Assembly (NCBI GenBank): GCA_965644315.1 | Contig: CBFFRQ010000006.1 | Span: 1 to 64,000 of the forward strand | Source: Caecitellus pseudoparvulus | Lineage: Eukaryota; Bigyra: Bicosoecida | Direction: 5' to 3' | Length of the DNA: 64,000 bases | Shown: in pieces, positions 25,522-34,714 of the stretch | Layout of the letters: every line of letters begins with the position of its first letter | How positions within the stretch are numbered: position 1 is the stretch's first letter | The notes under the pieces: model-generated | Seen by the model: the letters and a program-made list of their open reading frames with translations, nothing else | Database searches by the model: none | What the model was told of the DNA's origin: nothing | Position numbers and translations under genes: made by a program

Positions 25522-25826
25522 GGCGTGCGCTCGCTTCCTCTCTCGCTTTCTGCGTCAGCCAAAGCGGTCGGTGTCGTTTCGTGCAACTCCGACGAAACGG
25601 CAAAGAAGCTATTGCGCTTTGCTGCTCGGGTGACGCGGTTTACATCGATAGTATGGGGGAACATTAAAATCCATGTAGAGATCTGACTCTCACTTGGTCA
25701 TCATTGTGGGGTAGGTGTGCTTGCGCATAGTGTGGAGGAATGGGTGGTCTTCGACGAGCTTCTGCCGAAGTTGAGAGTTGGCACAAGTTCCTCAAAGACA
25801 CAACAACTCGTATACGCCCATCCTGA
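25522..25826. other. Promoter/5' region of the giant surface-protein gene
   Basis: 305 nt with lower GC than the flanks, lying between the divergent starts of the FG-GAP gene (25521, minus) and the uncertain plus-strand gene. It may hold a 5' exon of the latter. Nothing else is recognised. Confidence 0.35.
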
Positions 25827-26522
25827 GTGTTCAATGGGTCGACCCACCTAAGGGGCCTCCTCTGGATCTTTCGAGTCGTCATACAAAGTCGTGAGCAATG
25901 GCTGGGGCTTCCACAGACAGTTCGAGCCATTGCCCACTCCTTCGTGTGGCTTCAGACGTACGTCCACGAGGCGATCGTTCCGGCCACTGCACAGCAATGG
26001 AGAACCCTCATGGCACAGGCTTTAGACGAGCTTTCGTTGCTGTACGAGAGCACGGAGGAAGGGGGCTTGCTGGTGTGCTTCGAGGAGGATGGACGAGCAT
26101 TCTGCGTTGCCGTGTCGGTCGTGAGGGACGCGCTGCTGTCTGTCATGGCCAGTCCGGCAAGCGATGTGCGAGTGCGTCCATCTCGAAGGCAAGACGTTTT
26201 TGATTGGCTGGCTGACTTGAATAGCACTTTGGAGGAAGGCACCGCAGAAGTCAATCCGTACGAAGGGCACTTGCGTTTCCGGTATGCAGTGCCGTTGGCT
26301 CTCGAGAAGGGACTGCCCACGGACGGGTACAAAGGCATTGCGAAGCACTTGATCTTGGCTGCCAAGCACGAGCTGCTTCGGATTTGGGAGGAAGCCGAGG
26401 CCCTCGGGCTGCTCGTGCAAACTTCGCCTGGCGCAAAGGCTGCGCTGCAGACTCCACCCGAAGCCGAAGCGTCCACTGCAGCAGCAGCGGCTGCAGGTCA
26501 CACCCCTTCCAGCCAGGACTGA
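25827..26522 (+). CDS. Unidentified gene, uncertain 5' end
   Basis: The frame is open from 25827 to the stop at 26522. The first in-frame ATG is at 26010 (170 residues, MAQALDELSLLYES), but the codons upstream (TVRAIAHSFVWLQTYVHEAIVPATAQQW) also look coding. A CAG acceptor just before them (ending near 25917) suggests that a short 5' exon was missed. The protein is acidic, mixed alpha/beta and without membrane segments. It has a conserved-looking core (EEGGLLVCFEEDGRAFCVAVSVV, HLRFRYAVPLALEKG) and an Ala/Ser-rich tail. I do not recognise the family. It lies just outside the left end of the transposon, with base composition intermediate between host genes and the element. Confidence 0.5.
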   Translation: MFNGSTHLRGLLWIFRVVIQSREQWLGLPQTVRAIAHSFVWLQTYVHEAIVPATAQQWRTLMAQALDELSLLYESTEEGGLLVCFEEDGRAFCVAVSVVRDALLSVMASPASDVRVRPSRRQDVFDWLADLNSTLEEGTAEVNPYEGHLRFRYAVPLALEKGLPTDGYKGIAKHLILAAKHELLRIWEEAEALGLLVQTSPGAKAALQTPPEAEASTAAAAAAGHTPSSQD

Positions 26523-26897
26523 CTGTGAATGGTCTCTGGAGCGCGCAGCAGCACGTTGGCCTTGTTTGAGACAAGCGTCTCAGGACCTACATGACTGGCT
26601 GGCGCTTCAACAGCCTCGGCGCGATTGGCCCAAGGAACGGGGGCAGCACATTCAGAATGTGCGGACGCCTGTAGGCTGCCACTGTCGTGTATGGATGTGT
26701 GCATGGTTGTTGCAAGTCCACATCTTTCGGTCCATGATTTGACCCGGCTATCAGACAAAGCAACTCAGCAGCTCCAGACAACCAATGCACACGACCGGGC
26801 ACATTCCACACACCCCGGCCTCTCCACCACTGACAAACAGCCTCGTTCTGCGTTTGCATTCGAATCCACACACCAGGACCTGCTCTGCAGCTCCCAA
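26523..26897. other. Spacer between unidentified gene and transposon left end
   Basis: 375 nt of lower-GC sequence with no convincing reading frame. It ends with CCAA (26894-26897), the left copy of the transposon target-site duplication. Confidence 0.45.
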
Positions 26898-26921
26898 GGT
26901 GCGTCACGGATTGGTGGATCA
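26898..26921 (+). repeat. Left terminal inverted repeat
   Basis: 24 bp beginning GGTGCGTCACGGATTGG, identical to the reverse complement of 31414-31437. Beyond it the two ends still share GG two bases further in. Preceded by CCAA. Confidence 0.92.
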
Positions 26922-27230
26922 AGGCGAGATACCAACGGCTTGTGTCAATCCTGTGAGATCAACACATCGACTTAGAATCTTTCTATGTTTGCGCTAGTTG
27001 ACTGTCGGGAAAAAGAGAATGTACCATGCCTGAGGAACTGTTTTAGCCATTTTGGCGAGATCAACGAGCCGAACCTTGATTTTTTGCCCCAGGCGTTAGT
27101 GAGAAAGGGGTCGCACGCTGTCGAGACAGGAAATCAACCCTGAGAGAGTCAGCACTGCAAGAGCGGCGATTAGGACTCTGGAAATCAAGCATTGGTACAA
27201 TTATTCGGGTGTTGTGGCATTTTCGAGGCA

Positions 27231-29033
27231 ATGGAGTCCACCCAATCACGCTTGGTGCAGCCGAGCGTTTCTGTCACCCCGACAACGGCAGCATCCGTTG
27301 AGCGACGGGCCTCTGCGCCACATTCTGCATGTTGCGTGATTCAACATGTCGGTCACAAGTTGATCAAAAGGGTATACCATAAAACACAAAAGCTGCGGGG
27401 CACGAAACGTCGCAACATCGACCGCAACGACTCGATGGAGGGGGCCAGGCTGCACCCCAAAATCCGCAAGGGGACACCCACCTACGAATTCCTCACATCG
27501 GGCGAGTGCCTCACCTTCATGCGCATGAGAGCAAGAAATTTAGCCAAAGCCCTCTCTGGCTTGATATCGGACAGCTTCTTGAGGTGGAACGCCCTCAGGG
27601 ACATCCAGAATGGGCGTGAAGCCGACCTCTTGCTCGGGGTGATGATGGTGTGTGCCGGGCGCAACCGCCAAGAGATCACGTCTAGGCTGAGCATTGCCGC
27701 TACTACTCTCCAAGACAGCATTCCTCGGTTGATTCCAGTGCTGAAGACCTTCTTTTACAAAGCGCTGCCCTGGGCAGTGCTTCCAGAGCACCGCAGAGAG
27801 GCGCTTTCCTTCCATGGTGGACTGGCTCCAGGGCTGGTAGGGTTCGTAGACGGCCTGACATGGGAGACGAAAGCAACTTCTTCAGACAAAGAGAACCGCA
27901 TCTGGTACAGCAACCACCAATCGATGTACGGGTACAACTTTCTGTTGTTCTGCAGTGTTTCGGGGAGGGTTATATGGATCGAACCCATGGGCAAGGGCAA
28001 CACAGTGTCTGAGATTGCAGCCGCGCGACGAGCAACCGAGCGCATGCTGCGCTCAGGCGCCATCAAGCAAGGCGAGTACTTTGTCGGTGACGGTGTATTC
28101 CAGGGAGTCAGGCCTGCTGTGCGGCACCTTCCGGGCAACAAGGCGTTGGAGAAGATGGCGGCCCGAGTTCAGTCTCTGTGGGTCTCCTCGCCAGCCCCTG
28201 GCTCTCTGCATTCTCCACGGGACTTGGCAAGAGCAACGGCTTCCGCCCTGGCACACAAAACTGTGCAGCGTGAGATCTTCGTGTCAGGTCGCCAGGTTGT
28301 CGAGAACTGTGTGAAGGAGTTCAAGACGGTGTGTGGTCTCGTCCGATCGTCCAGTGTCAGACCATTGCAAGCGCAAACCAAGGAAAAAGAGATCAGAGAC
28401 ATGGGGTACATTACTGCTGGGATGCTCGCTTTCCAACAAGCAGAGGGGCACCGGGTTCCTCGGTCAGAGCAGTGGCTCCACATCCGCGGTTCGCGTCAGC
28501 CAGCACTCGTCCTGTTTGAGCTGTTTGCATCCTTGGCTGGAGATTGTCCTGCTTCTAATCGCCGTGACAGTGAACTTGACGCAAGCCTTCCGAGCGGCAT
28601 CGCGAAACGAAGGAGCGTATCTTTTCTTCATGACGTCTTACGGCTGCTTCGCGGGGCCGAGTTGGGTACGGCCGGGAGGCCTTCACTGGAACGAAGCGAT
28701 ATTGAGGCTGCTACTCAGCTGCAGCAAGTGCTCGCCTGGTCGGAACAAGGGAACTTGTCTCCTCTTGTAAGTGGCATTTTGTGCGGTGGTCTCACAGAAC
28801 TTGGCAGGCTGAAAAAGCAGCGCAGGCAGGTAGCTGTCTCGCCACGCTCTGGTGTCGCATCCCCTGGGGGGCCTCCTCTCCTGGCATCATGGCATCGCCA
28901 CACTCTCCACCTGGATACTGCCGCCCCGCCAAGACTGACGACGACAAGGTACGCCCACAGGAAGTCATGGATCTTGAAAAGCTGTGGGGTGCTGCAGCAG
29001 ACAAGGCTGCTCTTGCCGGCAAGCCAGTTGTAG
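27231..29033 (+). CDS. DDE transposase, PIF/Harbinger (DDE_Tnp_4)-like
   Basis: 600 residues from the first in-frame ATG at 27231. A helix-turn-helix-like region (LLLGVMMVCAGRNRQEITSRLSIAATTLQDSI, about 135-165) resembles the N-terminal HTH of this superfamily. The catalytic core shows D1 in VGFVDGLTW (about 205), the typical YSNHQSMYGYNFLLF segment, D2 in EYFVGDGVFQG (about 287), and E in RQVVENCVKEFKTV (about 357), so the DDE triad is complete. The frame is uninterrupted. A possible 41-nt intron (28767-28807, GTAAGT...TTGGCAG) would switch its tail into the overlapping downstream frame. Which C-terminus is used is unclear, because the last 50 residues read poorly. It catalyses cut-and-paste transposition at the flanking TIRs. 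Confidence 0.85.
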   Translation: MESTQSRLVQPSVSVTPTTAASVERRASAPHSACCVIQHVGHKLIKRVYHKTQKLRGTKRRNIDRNDSMEGARLHPKIRKGTPTYEFLTSGECLTFMRMRARNLAKALSGLISDSFLRWNALRDIQNGREADLLLGVMMVCAGRNRQEITSRLSIAATTLQDSIPRLIPVLKTFFYKALPWAVLPEHRREALSFHGGLAPGLVGFVDGLTWETKATSSDKENRIWYSNHQSMYGYNFLLFCSVSGRVIWIEPMGKGNTVSEIAAARRATERMLRSGAIKQGEYFVGDGVFQGVRPAVRHLPGNKALEKMAARVQSLWVSSPAPGSLHSPRDLARATASALAHKTVQREIFVSGRQVVENCVKEFKTVCGLVRSSSVRPLQAQTKEKEIRDMGYITAGMLAFQQAEGHRVPRSEQWLHIRGSRQPALVLFELFASLAGDCPASNRRDSELDASLPSGIAKRRSVSFLHDVLRLLRGAELGTAGRPSLERSDIEAATQLQQVLAWSEQGNLSPLVSGILCGGLTELGRLKKQRRQVAVSPRSGVASPGGPPLLASWHRHTLHLDTAAPPRLTTTRYAHRKSWILKSCGVLQQTRLLLPASQL

Positions 29034-29374
29034 TCGGCAAGTACAATCATGATCCTGAGCTGTCCTACCCTCGTGGGATCGTCTACGCTCTTATTGAACC
29101 CACTCGAGACACCGCCACTTTTGAGGAGTCAGAAGAGGCGTATGATGTGTGGTACTATGACAAGTACGGAGATGAACTCCTCGAGACCCTCCCTGATGGG
29201 CAGACCGGAGGGCACTTGCTCACATCCCTCCTTGAAGCAGAGACCCGCGACGTGGCAAAGAAAGACTACACGTGGCTCCCACCAGAGCACTTCAAGGAGG
29301 ACTTTGACGGGAGTCAGCTTGTCGCGTACATGATGGATTGTCAGTCCTACAACTACGGCTACGTGAACGAGTGA
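28889..29374 (+). CDS. Acidic ORF in transposon, overlapping transposase tail, unidentified
   Basis: 161 residues from the ATG at 28889 (MASPHSPPGYCRP); the frame is open from 28781. From about residue 15 it reads as a genuine protein rich in Asp/Glu/Tyr (EEAYDVWYYDKYGDELLETL, KKDYTWLPPEHFKEDFDG, CQSYNYGYVNE). It overlaps the transposase 3' end in another frame. It may be a separate protein with its own start, or the true C-terminus of the transposase if a 41-nt intron at 28767-28807 is removed, since the frames then join in phase. I recognise no family. The stop lies 5 nt from the end of the opposing ORF. Confidence 0.55.
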   Translation: MASPHSPPGYCRPAKTDDDKVRPQEVMDLEKLWGAAADKAALAGKPVVVGKYNHDPELSYPRGIVYALIEPTRDTATFEESEEAYDVWYYDKYGDELLETLPDGQTGGHLLTSLLEAETRDVAKKDYTWLPPEHFKEDFDGSQLVAYMMDCQSYNYGYVNE

Positions 29375-29379
29375 AACAA

Positions 29380-30801
29380 TCACGGGGAGTCAGAGTGCCC
29401 TCGGCGGCGTCTGTTGTATCTCGCTACGTCTTGGAGAAATGCATCTCCTGTGCTTGGCACGTTGTCAGTGAAGTTTGGGCGAGTTCTCTTGTGACCGCCA
29501 ATGGTGGGGCGGTCCGAAGCCTCGGGTGAAGGAGTTGGGGCGGGACCACCTAATCCTTCTTGCCGCATCGCACCAGAAGAGCTCGGTGGGGCACGAGAAG
29601 AAGATGGTGACCTCGAAGCACTTGCAGTGTCAGCGGGAATGTGCCCAGTTTGTGAAGAAGCTATGACACTGAGGAGCTCCACAGCTCTCCTCTGATCTGC
29701 CCGGCCCTGGTCCACTTTGTCCACGAGCAGCACGAGCATCTCTGCCATTTTCTCGAATGGTGCAAGAAGGGCAATCGCATCACGAGCAAAAGCATTTACT
29801 GCCGAAGAAATGCCCATCCCCACCAGCGCCGATTGACGCGCAGCTTCTGCTCGGGCAGCACGTTGCGCATCGGGCTCCACGGGCTCTTCCCCAGGCTGTG
29901 ACTGTCCGGCCAGATCGTGCGAGTCATGAGGCAGATGAGGATTCTCGAGCAACGCGCTGTGGCTTTGGGTGCTACTCGCAAAAGACGAATCCAAGGAGCT
30001 CTCTCCGCTGCCCTCAACTGGACCCAGCCCTCCGGTGGGCGGCGTGGGTTGGGGGGCGGGTGCTTGCCCCAGAGATATCCCGAGGGAGGGGACAGTAGGA
30101 ACGTTGCTGGCACTTCCTTGCGATTCTTGACTTACAGCTGACCCTTGGATTCCGGGTGGCCCCAGTGAACCCTGCTGGGTGTGGAGTGTTTGCATCGGCA
30201 AGCCAACAGCGTGGCTCTGGACCTGCGTGAAGGTTGCCAGGCTCGCACGAGGGGCGTTGTGGAGGTCCAAGAGTCTGCGGACCAACCACATGTCAATGAG
30301 AGCATGAAAGGAAATAGGTACGATGTCCTCGTAAACACGGAACATGGTCTGCACCATGTCCGCGACGGTTGGGTAAACAGTCCGGCTGGTGCTCGGTAGG
30401 CCTCGCATGGCACATGCCTTGTCCCACAGCTCAGTGAACACGTCTTGGAACTCAGCGTGTGCCTTGTTCAGGTTCTTCCTTGTTGCATGGTAAAACATGC
30501 AGTGGGTAGCATGAAACACGGCTGATGCATGTGCCTTGCACTTCGGCCGGGAGCACAGTCCATGACTGTCCAGCTTCTGGAAGGAGAATTCGGGGATGAG
30601 AGCGGGGTCCAATACAAAGACGGGGGCATTTCTGTTCGAAAGGCGCAGGATTGCGTCGCCCAGGATGTGTCCATCCACGGGGATGCCCAATTCAGAGAGC
30701 ATGGTAGCTGGACTTTGTAGGTTGTTTGCACCACTCGGGTCAAAGGGGCGCTCCCGAGACAGACAAGAGAAGGAAAGTGAGCCAGGAGTTGTGCCCAACA
30801 T
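29380..30801 (-). CDS. Second transposon-borne protein, unidentified
   Basis: 473 residues from the ATG at 30801 (an internal ATG at 30702, MLSELGIPVDGH, is an alternative start). The N-terminal 230 residues look globular and helical, with a Cys/His cluster (HGLCSRPKCKAHASAVFHATHC) that could bind zinc, and a conserved-looking core (TVADMVQTMFRVYEDIVPISFHALIDMWLVRRLLDL). The second half is Ser/Pro/Gln-rich and ends with a basic, nuclear-localisation-like segment (HKRTRPN...RYNRRRRG). By position it corresponds to the accessory (Myb/SANT-like) ORF of Harbinger elements, but I see no clear SANT tryptophans, so homology is not claimed. It might be a DNA-binding or nuclear-import partner of the transposase. 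Confidence 0.65.
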   Translation of the reverse strand: MLGTTPGSLSFSCLSRERPFDPSGANNLQSPATMLSELGIPVDGHILGDAILRLSNRNAPVFVLDPALIPEFSFQKLDSHGLCSRPKCKAHASAVFHATHCMFYHATRKNLNKAHAEFQDVFTELWDKACAMRGLPSTSRTVYPTVADMVQTMFRVYEDIVPISFHALIDMWLVRRLLDLHNAPRASLATFTQVQSHAVGLPMQTLHTQQGSLGPPGIQGSAVSQESQGSASNVPTVPSLGISLGQAPAPQPTPPTGGLGPVEGSGESSLDSSFASSTQSHSALLENPHLPHDSHDLAGQSQPGEEPVEPDAQRAARAEAARQSALVGMGISSAVNAFARDAIALLAPFEKMAEMLVLLVDKVDQGRADQRRAVELLSVIASSQTGHIPADTASASRSPSSSRAPPSSSGAMRQEGLGGPAPTPSPEASDRPTIGGHKRTRPNFTDNVPSTGDAFLQDVARYNRRRRGHSDSP

Positions 30802-31413
30802 GCCCCCCGTCACCGGGGCGTCCTTTGTGTTGTAGAGAATCGCCTATTTGGCAAAGGAGGGGGGGAAGTGTGACGGTATGCGTAGCGATTTCCGCACACC
30901 GTTTCAAACCCTCACAGCTGCAAGAATGGTGTGCTCCGGTGGACTCAATGCAGTCCCCCTTTGTGACTTCGCACGCCGATCTAGCCTCCCTTGGGCTTGA
31001 AGTCCCGCCTGCTTTCACGGTAGGGGAGACCTTGACCTGTGAGCAACGCTCAAAATCTTGCCGTTATGCTCACCATTCAAACTGTGCTCGAGACTTGCTG
31101 AGGAAAGTACCAAGACCAAGGCACTGAGTGGCAATTCAGTGCAAAGCGGAGAAACAGATGAGTATCCGTTTTAGGCGAACGAGCGGGCCTACGTTGCGCT
31201 GGGGCAGGGCTGCCGATCGAGACACGAGCACAAACGGCTACAAACACCCGCGTACTGCCGCACCCTCAGTTGCACGAAAAAAAGAACACCCAACAAGGCA
31301 TACATGAGTGGATGGGAGGCGCTGGTAAATTCATATTGCACAACACCTCCTCACTGTGGAAATCGACTCCGCTGGTGACAAATCACAGGGGCCCCTGGAG
31401 TTCAAACCAACCC
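30802..31413. other. Subterminal non-coding part of transposon, right side
   Basis: 612 nt with no convincing ORF between the minus-strand accessory gene and the right TIR. It presumably contains that gene's promoter and transposase-binding sites. I saw no clear subterminal repeat shared with the left end. Confidence 0.45.
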
Positions 31414-31437
31414 TGATCCACCAATCCGTGACGCACC
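31414..31437 (-). repeat. Right terminal inverted repeat
   Basis: Perfect reverse complement of 26898-26921 over 24 bp, followed by CCAA (31438-31441), the right copy of the target duplication. Confidence 0.92.
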
Positions 31438-31554
31438 CCAACACGCCGTGAGGTGAAGTGGATCTGACGGCTCTTGCAGCATTGCCGAAGCCATCACTCC
31501 TTGCGGCACGTGGGCAGCCGCACAAGCACCAGCCACACCCAGAAGCTTCTGACA

Positions 31555-33853
31555 ATGCTCGCTGTACCTCGGGGTGGCGTGCTGGAGAGCTTCGGCGAGG
31601 GGCGTTTCTCAGTCCAGACAGGGCTGCTCGCAGCGCCACGATCTTCCGCTGCGGCCCAGCCTGATGTTGACGACGGCCAAGAGGCTGCAGTGGCGCTCAA
31701 GCACACTGCACACCATACCCGTCTCGCTCCAGGTTCGAGCTGTCTAGCATGTCAAAGGGGGAAGCGCAAGTGTGATGGGAAGGTGAGCGTGTTGCGGAAT
31801 TTGCGCGTTGCTGGATGGGCGTGCACCACCGTGCCCTGCTCCCTGCTCCCTACAGCGACCTTGCGCCCGTTGCGAGTCCAAGGGCATAGTGTGCGAGGAC
31901 GGGGATGCCGCGCGGAAGCAGGCCCGTCGCAAGGCGAACTGGAAGGCGCGGGCAGCGCTGGTGCCCAAGCAAGCAGCTGGCTCAGCTGAGCACCCAGTAG
32001 CCACGCCGCATGCTCTCCCTGCACACGACACGCCGAGTTCCCAGCCCTCAGTCACGACATCCGACCCTGAGGAGGGGCTGGGTGACTGGAGCTCTGCTTC
32101 CAGCCTCGCCTCAGGCAGCCCTGGAGCTGGTGGAAACGCTCCAGATCACAAGCTGGTGCGAGCTGCTCGCCGCTGGCGCCACAGTCAGCACTACAAGCCC
32201 CAGCACCGGTTCAACACGGGGTACTTCTTGAAGCAGGCAGCTGAAGCAGGCATTGACCCTGTGCAGCTGGTGCAGCACCTGGACACGCTGCTGCGTTCGG
32301 GGGACGATGCGACTCTGCTGCGTTTCAGTTCCGGCCCCGGACCAGGTCGCTCCCTTCCGGTGCGCCTCGTGGAACCCATAGCTGCGTGGTTAGGGCCGTT
32401 GCAGCTGCAGCGGCAGCTGGGGGCAGTGAATGGGCTGCGTTCGAGTCAAGAGCTGGCTCTGCCGTCCCTGCGGTTTGATGCAGTGCACTTGACGTACGCC
32501 GGCTTCGCAGCGACGCTCTGCGCTTTGCACTGGGATGACGAGGTGGCGGTGTGTCCTGCTGGGTACGCAGCAGTGCAAAGTGTTCCAGGTGGGGCGCAGC
32601 AGAGCGCCAGCGGCGACGATGAGCCTGCAGGAACCGTTGCAGAGTGTGCTGGCATGCAGACTGTGCCGTTGGAGGTGTTGTTTGGTCGCTGGCCACACTT
32701 GCCCAGCGTGCTGTCTTCAGCGGACGCGGAGGTGGTTGCTGACGCAGAGGGCTTTCTCGCAGCTCTGGGGCGTGGCGAGCTGGCGCCTGTGCCGTGGAGC
32801 GTCACGAGTCGGTTTCATGAACATGTGCGATGTTTGCACTTTCCAGTGTTTTCGCACTGCCTGGAGCCGGACGGACTGTCTTCGTACTTTCACTCTGTCA
32901 GCGAAAAGGCGTTGGACCTGTTCGGCGCTCAGCACTGGCCTTCCATGGATGCCAAACGCAGTGTGGCCGAGGAGGCGGCGAGGCAGTTCATGCCGCCCGC
33001 TGTGGCCATGATGCAGGACGGGCAGAAATTTCTCCACCCTGACGCACTGCTACCGCGCTGTCTGGCGCTTCTCGCAGCACAGAACATGGGCCTCTCTGCA
33101 TTTCAGTTTGAGGGCTTGTTCTTGCGTGCCCTGCCACCCACACCTGCCGATTCTGGACACCAACCCTCGGTGTCGTTTTACGGCGTCGAAACGCAGTTCT
33201 TGGAGCGCTACCGCGACGGCTCGCCCCTGGCAGTCACGCACTACTTCTCAGACGTCATGTTTGCCCGACAGCTGCCCCCTGTGCCTTCTTCCCAGCACAT
33301 GGAGCGCGTTGTGGGCGTGCTGGAAGCTCTCTCAGTCCCCTCGTCAGACACGCCCCTGCACATGCACCTTGCCGTGCGCCGGACCGGTAAGCACCCCCTC
33401 CGCGTGTTGAAGGACCTCTCAATTGACAAACATGCGCGTGCGATGTTTGCTGGGCTGTCTACCTTCGTGCTTGAGCCTGCCATGCGGCTGAAGGGCGACT
33501 CCGCGCTCAAGCGGCATTTGGACAGCTCACAGCCGCCGCCCGGCTGCCCAGCCGACCCCACGCGCCGCAACATCGCCCTGCGCTTGATGGGAGTCGTGCA
33601 GGGCGTGCAGGAGTCCCTTCCCCCTTCCGAACTGGAGTGGCTGCAGGCTGACATGCAGGACTGGCGGCGGCGGCCCTCCAAGCCAGCTGTTTTCTGCATG
33701 GGCCCATCCCGCGTGAGGGACGACGCGCCGATCATGGAGGTGTTGCCGGAAGGCAGCGACATCACCATGGGCGCCTGTTGCCCCAGCCTGGAGGCCAGTG
33801 CCCGTCCTGCTCCGGAGTCAGGAGCCAGCAGCCACGCCACTGCGCCTGCCTGA
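31555..33853 (+). CDS. Fungal-type Zn(II)2Cys6 binuclear-cluster transcription factor
   Basis: Two exons: 31555-31782 and 31856-33853 (73-nt intron, GTGAGC donor), giving 741 residues. The intron falls inside the DNA-binding domain. After splicing the motif is exactly C-x2-C-x6-C-x5-C-x2-C-x6-C, with cysteines at 63, 66, 73, 79, 82 and 89 (CLACQRGKRKCDGK joined to RPCARCESKGIVC), followed by a basic linker RKQARRKANWKAR. Six cysteines binding two zincs recognise CGG-type half-sites in the fungal family. The long C-terminal part is helical with no obvious fungal middle-homology region. The start ATG at 31555 lies 118 bp from the transposon right end, so the insertion sits in its promoter or 5' leader. 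It is convergent with the lysine-tailed gene. Confidence 0.85.
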
Positions 33854-33869
33854 GCTGATTTTGCTGTTG

Positions 33870-33877
33870 AATGCATT
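33870..33877. terminator. Candidate 3'-end motif AATGCATT in convergent spacer
   Basis: AATGCATTGCATG lies within the 41-nt spacer between two convergent stops (33853 plus, 33895 minus). The palindromic core can serve both transcripts. Confidence 0.42.
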
Positions 33878-33894
33878 GCATGTTTCGCCGCGTC

Positions 33895-34714
33895 TCATTC
33901 GCGGCTGCGCTTCTTGGACTTCTTCTCCTTCTTCTCCTTCTTCGCTTTCTTTGCCGCCTTCTTGGCTGCCGCTGCCTCAGCTTCGTCCACCTTCGGGGTG
34001 GGTGGTGGCAGCACCAGCTGCGTTGTCGCTGGGCTGGCCATGACGCGGGAATACGCTGACATGCCGGGTGGGAAGGCGGTCACATGCGTCGCCCCACCGG
34101 CAGGGTCTGCTTCCAACGCGCCATCTGCCACCAGCTGCACGATGCCAACGAGGGCAGCGTGCTCCAGTTGCGCTGCCACAGCACTGGCGCTGCTGGCAAT
34201 GAGCGTTTCACTGTCGTCATCGCCGCCTGTGACTGCACTCGTAGCAGCCTTCACGGCCGCCTCGGCGCAGTGCGCGACAGACACCGCATCAGCTCCATCT
34301 GCCTCCTGCACCGCCTTGAGGGCCTCTTGGCGCCAGTCCACCGCCGCGAAACGCTTCGCGGGGGGCATGCTAGCAGCTGCGCTGCCGGCCGACGCAGCAG
34401 GGGCAGGGGGCGTGGAGGGCTCCCCGAACGTGAGCTTCGCGCCCTTGAACTCGTTGCCCTTCATTTCCAGGCCTTTCGTGGATGTGTCAATCTGGGCGCC
34501 TGTGCGGAGGGTGCATGGGACGGGTGGTGGGTGGGCATCGCAGCCACCTCGCAAGCATCGCTGCTGCCTCACCTGCCCGAACGAATCGCCGGTACAGGGC
34601 GTTGCTGCCTGCCCGCACCAGGCGCTTGGCTGGGCCCCCGCCAAGACCACGCCCGTGTTTGGGCGCGGCCTTCTTCAGGGACATGTAGTAGTCGGCGAGT
34701 TTGTCTTCTTCCAT
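33895..34714 (-). CDS. Unidentified protein with lysine-rich nuclear-type tail
   Basis: Two exons: 34714-34573 and 34499-33895 (73-nt intron, GTGAGG donor), giving 248 residues. The first coding exon begins MEEDKLADYYMSLKKAAPK and runs through GGPAKRLVRAGSNALYRRFVRAG. The second starts AQIDTSTKGLEMKGNEFKGAKLTFGE, then an Ala/Asp-rich helical middle, and ends in an almost uninterrupted Lys/Glu/Arg tail (KKAAKKAKKEKKEKKSKKRSRE) typical of nuclear or nucleolar proteins. The upstream frame is open for another 350 nt, so a further 5' exon is possible. I do not recognise a family. It is divergent from uL4m. Confidence 0.65.

Larger units (their letters stand above)
26898..31437. mobile_element. Complete DNA transposon (PIF/Harbinger-like transposase, 24-bp TIRs)
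   Basis: A 4,540-bp element bounded by perfect 24-bp inverted repeats (26898-26921 and 31414-31437, beginning GGTGCGTCACGGATTGG). It is flanked by a direct CCAA at 26894-26897 and 31438-31441; 5 bp (CCCAA) if one terminal C is assigned to the host. Inside are a plus-strand DDE transposase, an overlapping acidic plus-strand ORF, and a convergent minus-strand ORF whose stop lies 5 nt from the end of the plus-strand ORF. The element is visibly less GC-rich than the host genes. A transposase plus a second protein on the opposite strand is a layout known from Harbinger elements, but Harbinger usually duplicates 3 bp, so the 4-bp duplication is atypical. Perfect TIRs and open frames suggest recent insertion. 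Confidence 0.88.
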
